Translations under genes and position numbers: made by a program | Notes under the pieces: model-generated | The model's database searches: none | Seen by the model: the letters and a program-made list of their open reading frames with translations, nothing else | Told to the model about the DNA's origin: nothing | Origin: Calendula officinalis | Taxonomy: Eukaryota > Streptophyta > Magnoliopsida > Asterales > Asteraceae | Reading direction: 5' to 3' | Length of the DNA stretch: 64,000 nucleotides | NCBI GenBank assembly: GCA_963853835.1 | Contig: OY970822.1 | Coordinates: forward strand, 91,201,000 to 91,264,999 | In this document: in pieces, positions 46,184 to 59,100 of the stretch | Layout of the letters: each line of letters starts with the position of its first letter | Position numbering within the stretch: position 1 is the stretch's first letter

Positions 46184-47205
46184 TTACAGTAGCCGTAGAA
46201 GCAGTAGCAGCAGCAGCAGTAGCAGTAGCAGGAGCAGGAGCAGTAGCAGTAGCAGCAGCAACAGCAGAAGTAGCAGCAGCAGCAACAGCAGCAGTAGCAG
46301 TAATAGAAGCAGCAGCAGCAACAGCAGTAGCAGCAGTAGCAGTAGTAGGAGAAGCAGTAGCAGTAGTAGTAGTAGGTGCAGTAGTAGCAGGAGTAGTAGT
46401 AGGAGCAGCAGTAACAGTAGTCTGAGTAATAGCAGTAGTAGGAGCAGTAGCAGAAGCAGTAGCAACAGTAATAGCAGCAGCAGCAGCAATAGCAGTAGCA
46501 GTAGCAGTAGTTGTAGTCTTTGTAGTAGCAGTAGCAGCAGGAGTAGGAGCAGCAGCAGTAACAGCAGGAGTAGGAGCAGCAGCAGTAGTAGCATTTTCAG
46601 CAACAGTAGCAGTACCAGCAGCAGTAGCAGTAGTAGCAGTAGCATTAGTAGTAGTAGGAGCAGTAGTCTGAGTAGTAGCAGTAGCAGAAGGAGTAGGAGC
46701 AGCAACAGTAGTAGCAGTAGCAGCAGCAGTAGCAGTAGCAGTAGCAGTGCTAGCAGCAGTAGCAGTAATAACAGTAGCGGTAGCAGTAGCAGTAGGAGTA
46801 GTATGAGCAACAGCAGAAGTAGCAGCAGTAGCAGCAGCCGCAGTAGCAGTAATAGAAGCAGCAGCAACAACAGTAGTAGGAGCAGTAGCAGTAGTAGGAG
46901 CAGCAGTAGCAGTAGCAGTAGTAGTTGTAGGTGCAGTAGTAGCAGTAGTAGCAGGAGTAGTAGTAGGAGCAGCAGTAACAGTAGTCTGAGTAGTAGCAGT
47001 AGCAGGAGCAATAGCAGCTGTAGCAGTAGCCGTAGCAGTAGCAGTAGCAGGAGCTGTAGCAGTAGCACTAGCAACAGCAGTAGCAGCAACAACAGCAGTA
47101 GCAGCACCAGCAGTAGTAGTAGAGGTAGCAGCTACAGTAGCCGTAGAAGCAACAGCAGCAGCAGTAGCAGTAGCAGTAGCAGTAACAGGAGCAGGAGCAG
47201 GAACA
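46184..47205 (+). repeat. Family B c subunit, copy 1
   Basis: Starts at gttacagtagccgtagaagc and ends at K. It holds the rare tetra-T marker gcattttcagcaacag at about 46,591 and gtctgagtaatagcag near 46,422, both seen again only in the c subunit at 58,529-59,598. Confidence 0.87.
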
Positions 47206-50200
47206 GGAGCAAGGTAGTAGCAGGAGCTGTAGCAGCAGCAACAACAACACTAGAAGTAGCAGTAGTTGTAGCAGTAACAATAACAGTAGCAGGAGCAGTA
47301 GCAGTAGCAGGAGCAGCAATATCAGTAGCAGTAGCAGTAGAAGTAGCAGTAGTAGTAGCAGTAGTAGTAGCAATAGCAGTTACAATAGCTGTAGAAGAAG
47401 TAGCAGTAGCAGCAGTAGCAGTAGCAGGAGTAGTAGCAGTTGCAGCAGCAGCAGCAGCAATAGCAGTATCAGTAGCAGTAGGAGTAGCAGTAGTAGCAAC
47501 AGCAGTAGTAGTACTAGTAGTAGTAGTAGAAGCAGTAGTAGGAGTAGGAGCAGTAGTAGCAATAGGAGCAGTAGTAGCAGTGGCAGCAGGAGTAGGAGCA
47601 GCAGAAGTAGTAGCAGTAGCAGTAGCAGCAGCAGTAGCAGCAGTAGCAGCAGCAGTAGCAGTAGCAGGAGCAGGAGCAGTAGAAGTAGCAGCAGCAGTAG
47701 CATTAGCAGTAGCAGTAGCAACAGCAGTAGAAGCAGTAGCAGTAGTTGTAGTCAGAATAGTAGCAGTAGCAACAGGAGTAGGAGCAGCAGCAGTAGTAGC
47801 AGCAGCAGTAGCAGTAGCAGTAGCAGCAGCAGTAGCAGCAGTAGCAGCAGCAGTAGCAGTAGCAGGAGCAGGAGCAGTAGAAGTAGCAGCAGCAACAGCA
47901 CAGTAGCGGCAGCAGCAATAGCAGTAATACAAGCAGCAGCACCAGCAGTAGCAGCAGTAGGAGCAGCATCAGCAGTAGCAGTAGCAGTAGTAGGAGTAGG
48001 TGCAGTAGTAGCAGTAGGAGCAGTAGTAACAGTAGTCTGAGTAGTAGTAGTAGTAGCAGGAGCAGTAGCAGTAGCAGAAGCAGTAGCAGTAGCAACAGCA
48101 ATAGCAGTAGCAACAGCAGTAGCAGTAGTAGTAGTTGTAGTCTTTGTAGTAGCAGTAGCAGCAGGAGTAGGAGCAGCTGCAGTAGCAGCAGAAGTAGGAG
48201 CAGCATCAGTAGTAGTAGTAGCAGCAGTAGCAGTAGCAGCAGCAGTAGTAGCAGCAGCAGTAGCAGCAGTAGTAGCAGTAGGAGCAGTAGCCTGAGTAGT
48301 AGCTGTAGTAGAAGGAGTAGGAGCAGCAACAGTAGTAGCAGTAGCAGCAGCAGTAGCAGTAGCAGTACTAGCAGCAGTAGCAGTAATAACAGTAGCGGTA
48401 GCAGTAGCAGTAGGAGCAGTATGAGAAGTAGCAGTAGCAGCAGCATCAGTAGCAGGAGCAGGAGCGTGAGCAGGAGCAGGAGCAGTAGCAGTACCAGCCG
48501 CAGTAGCAGTAGCAGTAGTAGGAGCATTAGCAGTAGCACTAGCAGGAGCAGTAGCAGTAGTAGTAGCAACAGCAGCAGCAACAACAGTAGCAGTAACAGT
48601 AGCACTAACAGTAGCAGTAGCAGTAGCAGTGATAGGAGGAATAGCAGTTACAGTAGACGTAGAAGTAGTAATGGCAGTAGCAGTAGCAACTGGAGTAGGA
48701 GCAGCAGTAGCAGTAGCAGGAGCAGGAGCAGCTGCAGTAGCTGCAGTAGCAGTAGCGTTAGCGGTACCAGTAGCAGGAGTAAGAGCAGTAGCAGTAGCAG
48801 TAGTAGTAGCAGTAGTAGCAGTAGTAGTAACAGTAGTAGCAGCACTAGCAGTAGTAGCAGTAGTAGAAGTAGCAGCAGCAGTAGCAGTAGCAGCAGCAGT
48901 AGCAGCAGCAGTAGCAGTTGTAGTAGTAGCAGTAGCAGCAACAGTAGTAGTAGCAGCAGTAGCAGTTACAGTAGACGTAGAAGCAGTAGCAGCAGCAGCT
49001 GTAGCAGTAGCAGTAGCAGGAGCAGGAGCAGTAGCAGCAGCAACAGCAGAAGTAGCAGCAGTAGCAGCAGCAGCAGTAGCAGTAATAGAAGCAGCAGCAA
49101 CAACAGTAGTAGCAGCAGTAGCAGTAGTAGGAGCAGCAGTAGCAGCAGCAGTTGCAGTAGCAGTAGTAGTTGTAGGTGCAGTAGTAGCAGTAGTAGCAGG
49201 AGTAGTAGTAGGAGCAGCAGTAACAGTAGTCTGAGTAGTAGCAGTAGCAGGAGCAATAGCAGCAGTAGCAGTAGTCGTAGCAGTAGCAGTAGCAGGAGCT
49301 GTAGCAGTAGCACTAGCAACAGCAGTAGCAGCAACAACAGCAGTTGCAGCACCAGCAGTAGTAGTAGAGGTAGCAGTTACAGTAGTCGTAGAAGCAACAG
49401 CAGCAGCAGTAGCAGTAGCAGTAGCAGGAGCAGGAGCAGGAACAGGAGCAAGGTAGTAGCAGGAGCAGTAGCAGCAGCAACAACAACACTAGAAGTAGCA
49501 GTAGATGTAGCAGTAACAATAACAGTAGCAGCAACAGTAGCAGGAGCAGCAATATCAGTAGCAGTAGCAGTAGATGTAGCAGTAGTAGTAGCAGTAGTAG
49601 TAGCAATAGCAGTTACAATAGCCGTAGAAGAAGTAGCAGTAGCAGCAGTAGCAGTAGCAGGACTAGTAGCAGTTGCAGCAGCAGCAGCAGCAATAGCAGT
49701 ATCAGTAGCAGTAGGAGTAGTAGTAGTAGCAACAACAGTAGTAGTACTAGTAGTAGTAGTAGCAGCAGTAGTAGGAGTAGGAGCAGTAGTAGCAATAGGA
49801 GCAGTAGTAGCAGTGGCAGCAGGAGTAGGAGCAGCAGAAGTAGTAGCAGTAGCAGCAGCAGTAGTAGCAGAAGCAGTAGCAGTAGCAGCCGCAGTAGCAG
49901 CAACAATAGCAGCAGCTGTAGCAGTAGTAGTAGCAGTAGCTGTAGTAGTAGTAGTTGCAGTAGTAACAGTAGTAGCAATAGTAGGAGTAGTAGCAGTACC
50001 AGCAGGAGCAGGAGCAACAGCAGTAGTAGTAGTAGCAGTAGAAGCAGTAGCAGCAGTAGCAGTAGCAGTAACAGTAGCAGCAGCAGTAGCAATAGCAGCA
50101 TCAGTAGCAGTAGTAGCAGTAGCAGTAGTAACAGCAGTAGTAGCAGTAGTTGCAGTAGGAGCAGTAGTCTGAGTAGTAACAGTAGCAGCAGGAGTAGTAG

Positions 50201-50580
50201 CAGCAGTAGCAGTAGCAGTAGCAGCAATAGTAGTAGTAGCAGTATTAGCAGTAGCGGTTACAGTAGTAGTAGTAGCGGTAGCAGTAGCAGGAGTAAGAGC
50301 AGTAGCAGTAGCAGTAGCAGTAGTAGTAGTAGTAGCAGGAGCAGGAGCGTGAGCAGGAGCAGGAGCAGGAGCAGTAGCAGCAGCAGCAGTAGCAGGAGCA
50401 GGAGCGTGAGCAGGAGCAGGAGCAGGAGCAGTAGCAGTACCAGCCGCAGTAGCAGTAGCAGTAGTAGGAGCAGTAGCAGTAGCACTAGCAGGAGCAGTAG
50501 CAGTAGCAACAGCAGTAGCAACAGCAGCAGCAACAACAGTAGCAGTAACAGTAGCAGTAGCAGTAGCAGTAGCAGTAGCA

Positions 50581-53500
50581 GTGATAGGAGGAATATCAGT
50601 TACAGTAGACGTAGAAGTAGTAATGGCAGTAGCAGTAGCAGTAGCAACTCGAGTAGGAGCAGCAGTAGGAGCAGCAGTAGCAGGAGCAGGAGCAGCTGCA
50701 GTAGCAGCAGTAGCAGTAGCGGTAGCGGTAGCAGTAGCAGGAGTAAGAGCAGTAGCAGTAGTAGTAGCAGTAGTAGCAGTAGCAGTAGCAGTAGTAGTTG
50801 CAGTAGTAGCAGCAGTAGCAGTAGTAGGAGTAGCAGCAGTAGTAGCAGTAGCAGCAGTAGCAGCAGCAGTAGCAGTAGCAGCAGCAGTAGCAGTAGTAGC
50901 AGTAGCAGTAGTAACAGCAGTAGTAGCAGTAGTTGCAGTAGGAGCAGTAGTCTGAGTAGTAACAGTAGCAGCAGGAGTAGGAGCAGCAGCAGTAGTAGCA
51001 GTAGCAGCAACAGTAGTAGTAGCAGCAGTAGCAGTAGCAGTTACAGTAGCCGTAGAAGCAGTAGCAGCAGCAGCAGCAGCAGTAGCAGTAGCAGTAGCAG
51101 TAGCAGTAGCAGGAGCAGTAGCAGTAGCAGTAGCAGCAGCAACAGCAGAAGTAGCAGCAGTAGCAGCAGCAGTAGCAGTAATAGAAGCAGCAGCAACAAC
51201 AGTAGTAGCAGCAGTAGCAGTAGTAGGAGCAGCAGTAGCAGCAGCAGTAGCAGTAGCAGTAGTAGTTGTAGGTGCAGTAGTAGCAGGAGTAGTAGTAGGA
51301 GCAGCAGTAACAGTAGTCTGAGTAGTAGCAGTAGCAGGAGCAATAGCAGCTGTAGCAGTAGCCGTAGCAGTAGCAGTAGCAGGAGCTGTAGCAGTATCAC
51401 TAGCAGCAGCAGTAGCAGCAACAACAGCAGTAGCAGCACCAGTAGTAGTAGTAGAGGTAGCAGTTACAGTAGCCGTAGAAGCAACAGCAGCAGCAGTAGC
51501 AGTAGCAGTAGCAGGAGCAGTAGCAGGAACAGGAGCAAGGTAGTAGCAGGAGCTGTAGCAGCAGCAACAACAACACTAGAAGTAGCAGTAGTTGTAGCAG
51601 TAAGAATAGCAGTAGCAGGAGCAGTAGCAGTAGCAGCAACAGTAGCAGGAGCAGCAATATCAGTAGCAGTAGCAGTAGAAGTAGCAGTAGTAGTAGCAAT
51701 AGCAGTTACAATACCCGTAGAAGAAGTAGCAGTAGCAGCAGTAGCAGTAGCAGGAGTAGTAGCAGTTGCAGCAGCAGCAGCAATAGCAGTATCAGTAGCA
51801 GTAGGAGTAGCAGTAGTAGCAACAGTAGTAGTAGTACTAGTAGTAGTAGTAGCAGCAGTAGTAGGTTTAGGAGCAGTAGTAGCAATAGGAGCAGTAGTAG
51901 CAGTGGCAGCAGGAGTAGGAGCAGCAGAAGTAGTAGCAGTAGCAGCAGCAGTAGTAGCAGAAGCAGTAGCAGCAGCAGTAGCAGCAACAATAGCAGCAGC
52001 TGCAGCAGTAGTAGTAGCAGTAGCAGTAGTAACAGTAGTAGCAATAGTAGGAGTAGGAGCAACAGCAGTAGTAGTAGTAGCAGTAGAAGCAGTAACAGCA
52101 GTAGCAGCACCAGCAGTAGCAGTAATAGAAGCAGCAGCAGTAGCAGTAGCAGCCGTAGCAGCAGTTCAGTAGTAGTACCAGTAGCAGTAGTAGGAGCAGC
52201 AGTAGCAGTAGCAGTAGTAGGAGTAGTAGCAGTAGTAGCAGTAGGAGCAGTAGTAACATTAGTCTTACTAGTAGCAGTAGCAGCAGCAGTAGCAGTAGCA
52301 GAAACAGTAGCAACAGCAGTAGCAGAAGTAGCAGTAGCATCAGAAGTAGCAGTAGCAGCAGTTGTAGTCTTAGTAGTAGCAGTAGCAGCAGGAGTACGAG
52401 CAGCAGTAGTAGTAGTAGCAGCAGTAGCAGTAGCAGTAGCAGTAGCAGCAGTAGTAGCAGCAGCAGTAGCAGCAGCAGTAGCAGTAGCAGTAGTAACAGC
52501 AGTAGTAGCATTAGTTGCAGTAGGAGCAGTAGTCTGAGTAGTAACAGTAGCAGCAGGAGTAGTAGCAGCAGTAGCAGTAGCAGTAGCAGCAACAGTAGTA
52601 GTAGCAGTAGTAGCAGTAGCAGTTACAGTAGTAGTAGCAGCGGTAGTAGGAGTAAGAGCAGTAGCAGTAGCAGTAGTAGTAGCAGTAGTAGCAGTAGCAG
52701 TACTAGTTGCAGTAGTAGCAGCAGTAGCAGTAGTAGCAGTAGTAAGAGTAGCAGTAGCAATAGCAGCAGCAGTAGCAGCAGCAATAGCAGCAGTAGCAGT
52801 AGCAGCAGCAGTAGCAGTAGTAGCAGTAGCAGTAATAACAGCAATAGTAGCAGTAGTTGCAGTAGGAGCAGTAGTCTGAGTAGTAACAGTAGCAGCAGGA
52901 GTAGGAGCAGCAGCAGTAGTAGCAGTAGCAGCAACAGTAGTAGTAGGAGCAGCAGCAGTAGCAGTAGAAGTAGCAGTAGTAGTAACAGTAGTAGTAGCAA
53001 TAGCAGTTACAATAGCCGTAGAAGAAGTAGCAGTAGCAGCAGTAGCAGTAGCAGGAGTAGTAGCAGTTGCAGCAGCAGCAGCAGCAATAGCAGTATCAGT
53101 AGCAGTAGGAGTAGCAGTAGTAGCAACAGCAGTAGTAGTACTAGTAGTAGTAGTAGCAGCAGTAGTAGGAGTAGGAGCAGTAGTAGCAATAGGAGCAGTA
53201 GTAGCAGCGGCAGCAGGAGTAGGAGCAGCAGAAGTAGTAGCAGTAGCAGTAGCAGTAGCAGTAGCAGCAGTAGCAGCAGCAGTAGCAGTAGCAGGAGCAG
53301 GAGCAGTAGAAGTAGCAGCAGCAGTAGCAGTAGCAGTAGCAACAGCAGTAGAAGCAGTAGCAGTAGTTGTAGTCAGAGTAGTAGCAGTAGCAACAGGAGT
53401 AGGAGCAGCAGCAGTAGTAGCAGCAGCAGTAGCAGTAGCAGTAGCAGCAGTAGCAGCAGCAGTAGCAGTAGCAGGAGCAGGAGCAGTAGAAGTAGCAGCA

Positions 53501-56129
53501 GCAACAGCACAGTAGCGGCAGCAGCAATAGCAGTAATACAAGCAGCAGCACCAGCAGTAGCAGCAGTAGGAGCAGCATCAGCAGTAGCAGTAGCAGTAGT
53601 AGGAGTAGGTGCAGTAGTAGCAGTAGGAGCAGTAGTAACAGTAGTCTGAGTAGTAGTAGTAGCAGGAGCAGTAGCAGTAGCAGAAGCAGTAGTAGTAGCA
53701 ACATCAATAGCAGTAGCAACAGCAGTAGCAGTAGTAGTAGTTGTAGTCTTTGTAGTAGCAGTAGCAGCAGGAGTAGGAGCAGCAGCAGTAGCAGCAGAAG
53801 TAGGAGCAGCATCAGTAGTAGTAGTAGCAGCAGTAGCAGTAGCAGCAGCAGTAGTAGCAGCAGCAGTAGCAGCAGTAGTAGCAGTAGGAGCAGTAGCCTG
53901 AGTAGTAGCTGTAGCAGAAGGAGTAGGAGCAGCAACAGTAGTAGCAGTAGCAGCAGCAGTAGCAGTAGCAGTAGCAGTAGCAGTAGCAGTACTAGCATCA
54001 GTAGCAGTAATAACAGTAGCGGTAGTAGTAGCAGTAGGAGCAGTATGAGCAGTAGCAGTAGCAGCAGCAGCAGTAGCAGGAGCAGGAGCGTGAGCAGGAG
54101 CAGGAGCAGTAGCAGTACCAGCCGCAGTAACAGTAGCAGTAGTAGGAGCATTAGCAGTAGCACTAGCAGGAGCAGTAGCAGCAGTAGTAGCAACAGCAGC
54201 AGCAACAACAGTAGCAGTAACAGTAGCAGTAGCAGTAGCAGTGATAGGAGGAATAGCAGTTACATTAGACGTAGAAGTAGTAATGGCAGTAGCAGTAGCA
54301 ACTGGAGTAGGAGCAGCAGTAGGAGTAGCAGGAGCAGGAGCAGCTGCAGTAGCTGCAGTAGCAGTAGCGGTAGCGGTACCAGTAGCAGGAGTAAGAGCAC
54401 TAGCAGTAGCAGTAGTAGTAGCAGTAGTAGCAGTAGCAGCAGCAGTAGAAGTAGTAGTAGTAGCAGTAGCAGCAACAGTAGTAGTAGCAGCAGTAGCAGT
54501 TACAGTAGACGTAGAAGCAGTAGCAGCAGCAGCTGTAGCAGTAGCAGTAGCAGTAGCAGGAGCAGGAGCAGTAGCAGCAGCAACAGTATAAGTAGCAGCA
54601 GTAGTAGCAGCAGCAGTAGCAGTAATAGAAGCAGCAGCAACAACAGTAGTAGCAGCAGTAGCAGTAGTAGGAGCAGCAGTAGCAGCAGCAGTTGCAGTAG
54701 CAGTAGTAGTTGTAGGTGCAGTAGTAGCAGTAGTAGCAGGAGTAGTAGTAGGAGCAGCAGTAACAGTAGTCTGAGTAGTAGCAGTAGCAGGAGCAATAGC
54801 AGCAGTAGCAGTAGCCGTAGCAGTAGCAGTAGCAGGAGCTGTAGCAGTAGCACTATCAACAGCAGTAGCAGCAACAACAGAAGTAGCAGCACCAGCAGTA
54901 GTAGTAGAGGTATCAGTTACAGTAGTCGTAGAAGCAACAGCAGCAGCAGTAGCAGTAGCAGTAGCAGTAGCAGGAGCAGGAGCAGGAACAGGAGCAAGGT
55001 AGTAGCAGGAGCAGTAGCAGAAGCAACAACAACACTAGAAGTAGCAGTAGAAGTAGCAGTAACAATAACAGTAGCAGGAGCAGTAGCAGTAGCAGCAACA
55101 GTAGCAGGAGCAGCAATATCAGTAGCAGTAGCAGTAGAAGTAGCAGTAGTAGTAGCAGTAGTAGTAGCAATAGCAGTTACAATAGCCGTAGAAGAAGTAG
55201 CAGTAGCAGCAGTAGCAGTAGCAGGAGTAGTAGCAGTTGCAGCAGCAGCAGCAGCAATAGCAGTATCAGTAGCAGTAGGAGTAGCAGTAGTAGCAACAAC
55301 AGTAGTAGTACTAGTAGTAGTAGTAGCAGCAGTAGTAGGAGTAGGAGCAGTAGTAGCAATAGGAGCAGTAGTAGCAGTGGCAGCAGGAGTAGGAGCAGCA
55401 GAAGTAGTAGCAGTAGCAGCAGCAGTAGTAACAGAAGCAGTAGCAGTAGCAGCCGCAGTAGCAGCAACAATAGCAGCAGCTGTAGCAGTAGTAGTAGCAG
55501 TAGCTGTAGTAGTAGTAGTTGCAGTAGTAACAGTAGTAGCAATAGTAGGAGTAGTAGCAGTACCAGCAGGAGTAGGAGCAACAGCAGTAGTAGTAGTAGC
55601 AGTAGAAGCAGTAGCAGCAGTAGAAGTAGCAGTAACAGTAGCAGCAGCAGTAGCAGTAGCAGCAGCAGTAGCAGTAGTAGCAGTAGCAGTAGTAACAGCA
55701 GTAGTTGCAGTAGGAGCAGTAGTCTGAGTAGTAACAGTAGCAGCAGGAGTAGTAGCAGCAGTAGCAGTAGCAGTAGCAGCAATAGTAGTAGTAGCAGTAG
55801 TAGTAGTAGCAGTTACAGTAGTAGTAGCAGTGGTAGCAGTAGCAGGAGTAAGAGCAGTAGCAGTAGCAGTAGTAGTAGTAGTAGCAGGAGCAGGAGCGTG
55901 AGCAGGAGCAGGAGCAGGAGCAGTAGCAGCAGCAGCAGTAGCAGGAGCAGGAGCGTGAGCAGGAGTAGGAGCAGGAGCAGTAGCAGTACCAGCCGCAGTA
56001 GCAGTAGCAGTAGTAGGAGCAGTAGCAGTAGCACTAGCAGGAGCAGTAGCAGTAGCAACAGCAGTAGCAACAGCAGCAGCAACAACAGTAGCAGTAACAG
56101 TAGCAGTAGCAGTAGCAGTAGCAGTAGCA
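50581..56129 (+). repeat. Family B HOR, copy 2 (c subunit deleted, 5,549 bp)
   Basis: Order: a anchor at 50,581, K at 51,532, T at 52,161, M at 53,508, b anchor at 54,241, K at 54,991. The distance from ttacagtagtagtagcagcgg to M is 885 bp here against 2,066 bp in copy 1. The missing 1,181 bp correspond to the c subunit with its K anchor. Confidence 0.88.
52945..52967 (+). other. Deletion junction removing the c subunit
   Basis: The left flank agcaacagtagtagtaggag matches about 46,150. The right flank gcagtagaagtagcagtagt matches about 47,335. The sequences between (c subunit plus K) are absent. The crossover is ambiguous within AGC/AGT triplets. Confidence 0.83.
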
Positions 56130-59100
56130 GTGATAGGAGGAATAGCAGTTACAGTAGACGTAGAAGTAGTAATGGCAGTAGCAGTAGCAGTAGCAACTGG
56201 AGTAGGAGCAGCAGTAGGAGCAGCAGTAGCAGGAGCAGGAGCAGCTGCAGTAGTAGCAGTAGCAGTAGCGGTAGCGGTAGCAGTAGCAGGAGTAAGAGCA
56301 GTTGCAGTAGTAGTAGCAGTAGTAGCAGTAGCAGTAGTAGTTGCAGTAGTAGCAGCAGTAGCAGTAGTAGGAGTAGCAGCAGCAGTAGCAGTAGCAGCAG
56401 CAGTAGCAGTAGCAGCAGCAGTAGCAGTAGCAGTAGCAGTAGTAACAGCAGTAGTAGCAGTAGTTGCAGTAGGAGCAGTAGTCTGAGTAGTAACAGTAGC
56501 AGCAGGAGTAGGAGCAGCAGCAGTAGTAGCAGTAGCAGCAACAGTAGTAGTAGCAGCAGTAGCAGTAGCAGTTACAGTAGCCGTAGAAGCAGTAGCAGCA
56601 GCAGCAGTAGCAGTAGCAGTAGCAGTAGCAGTAGCAGGAGCAGGAGCAGAAGCAGTAGCAGCAGCAACAGCAGAAGTAGCAGCAGTAGCAGCAGCAGCAG
56701 TAGCAGTAATAGAAGCAGCAGCAACAACAGTAGTAGCAGCAGTAGCAGTAGTAGGAGCAGCAGTAGCAGCAGCAGTAGCAGTAGCAGTAGTAGTTGTAGG
56801 TGCAGTAGTAGCAGTAGTAGCAGGAGTAGTAGTAGGAGCAGCAGTAACAGTAGTCTGAGTAGTAGCAGTAGCAGGAGCAATAGCAGCTGTAGCAGTAGCC
56901 GTAGCAGTAGCAGTAGCAGGAGCTGTAGCAGTAGCACTAACAGCAGCAGTAGCAGCAACAACAGCAGTAGCAGCACCAGTAGTACTAGTAGAGGTAGCAG
57001 TTACAGTAGCCGTAGAAGCAACAGCAGCAGCAGTAGCAGTAGCAGTAGCAGGAGCAGTAGCAGGAACAGGAGCAAGGTAGTAGCAGGAGCTGTAGCAGCA
57101 GCAACAACAACACTAGAAGTAGCAGTAGTTGTAGCAGTAACAATAGCAGTAGCAGGAGCAGTAGCAGTAGCAGCAACAGTAGCAGGAACAGCAATATCAG
57201 TAGCAGTAGCAGTAGAAGTAGCAGTAGTAGTAGCAATAGCAGTTACAATACCCGTAGAAGAAGTAGCAGTAGCAGCAGTAGCAGTAGCAGGAGTAGTAGC
57301 AGTTGCAGCAGCAGCAGCAATAGCAGTATCAGTAGCAGTAGGAGTAGCAGTAGTAGCAACAGTAGTAGTACTAGTAGTAGTAGTAGCAGCAGTAGTAGGT
57401 TTAGGAGCAGTAGTAGCAATAGGAGCAGTAGTAGCAGTGGCAGCAGGAGTAGGAGCAGCAGAAGTAGTAGCAGTAGCAGCAGCAGTAGTAGCAGAAGCAG
57501 TAGCAGCAGCAGTAGCAGCAACAATAGCAGCAGCTGCAGCAGTAGTAGTAGCAGTAGCAGTAGTAACAGTAGTAGCAATAGTAGGAGTAGGAGCAACAGC
57601 AGTAGTAGTAGTAGTAGCAGTAGAAGCAGTAACAGCAGTAGCAGCACCAGCAGTAGCAGTAATAGAAGCAGCAGCAGTAGCAGTAGCAGCCGTAGCAGCA
57701 GTTCAGTAGTAGTACCAGTAGCAGTAGTAGGAGCAGCAGTAGCAGTAGCAGTAGTAGGAGTAGTAGCAGTAGTAGCAGTAGGAGCAGTAGTAACATTAGT
57801 CTGACTAGTAGCAGTAGCAGCAGCAGTAGCAGCAGCAGTAGCAGTAGCAGAAACATTAGCAACAGCAGTAGCAGAAGTAGCAGTAGCATCAGAAGTAGCA
57901 GTAGCAGTAGTTGTAGTCTTAGTAGTAGCAGTAGCAGCAGGAGTACGAGCAGCAGTAGTAGTAGCAGCAGCAGTAGCAGTAGCAGTAGCAGCAGTAGTAG
58001 CAGCAGCAGTAGCAGCAGCAGTAGCAGTAGCAGTAGTAACAGCAGTAGTAGCAGTAGTTGCAGTAGGAGCAGTAGTCTGAGTAGTAACAGTAGCAGCAGG
58101 AGTAGTAGCAGCAGTAGCAGTACCAGTAGCAGCAACAGTAGTAGTAGCAGTAGTAGCAGTAGCAGTTACAGTAGTAGTAGCAGTGGTAGCAGTAGCAGGA
58201 GTAAGAGCAGTAGCAGTAGCAGTAGTAGTAGCAGTAGTAGCAGTAGCAGTACTAGTTGCAGTAGTAGCAGCAGTAGCAGTAGTAGCAGTAGTAAGAGTAG
58301 CAGTAGCAGTAGTAGCAGCAGTAGCAGCAGCAATAGCAGCAGCAGTAGCAGCAACAGTAGCAGTAGCAGCAGCAGTAGCAGTAGTAGCAGTAGCAGTAGT
58401 AACAGCAATAGTAGCAGTAGTTGCAGTAGGAGCAGTAGTCTGAGTAGTAACAGTAGCAGCAGGAGTAGGAGCAGCAGCAGTAGTAGCAGTAGCAGCAACA
58501 GTAGTAGTAGGAGCAGTAGCAGTAGCAGTTACAGTAGCCGTAGAAGCAGTAGCAGCAGCAGCAGTAGCAGTAGCAGTAGCAGGAGCAGGAGCAGTAGCAG
58601 TAGCAGCAGCAACAGCAGAAGTAGCAGCAGCAGCAACAGCAGCAGTAGCAGTAATAGAAGCAGCAGCAGCAACAGCAGTAGCAGCAGTAGCAGTAGTAGG
58701 AGAAGCAGTAGCAGTAGTAGTAGTAGGTGCAGTAGTAGCAGGAGTAGTAATAGGAGCAGCAGTAACAGTAGTCTGAGTAATAGCAGTAGTAGGAGCAGTA
58801 GCAGAAGCAGTAGCAACAGTAATAGCAGCAGCAGCAGCAATAGCAGTAGCAGTAGCAGTAGTTGTAGTCTTTGTAGTAGCAGTAGCAGTAGCAGCAGGAG
58901 TAGGAGCAGCAGCAGTAACAGCAGGAGTAGGAGCAGCAGCAGTAGTAGCATTTTCAGCAACAGTAGCAGTACCAGCAGCAGTAGGAGCAGCAGTGGCAGT
59001 AGTAGCAGTAGCATTAGTAGTAGAAGGAGCAGTAGTCTGAGTAGTAGCAGTAGCAGAAGGAGTAGGAGCAGCAACAGTAGTAGCAGTAGCAGCAGCAGTA

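Larger units (their letters stand above)
43794..50580 (+). repeat. Family B HOR, copy 1 (complete, 6,787 bp)
   Basis: Runs from the a anchor at 43,794 to the a anchor at 50,581. It contains K at 44,751, T at 45,371, a c subunit at about 46,184-47,205, K at 47,206, the marker M (cacagtagcggcagcag) at 47,899, the b anchor at 48,629 and K at 49,445. It is the reference for the deletion in copy 2. Confidence 0.88.

Noticed and set aside
46184..47932. Tyr/Cys-rich minus-strand segments resembling cysteine-rich secreted peptides
   Set aside because: TAC/TGC is just the third minus-strand phase of the repeat. Cysteines have no family spacing and appear wherever the phase shifts.
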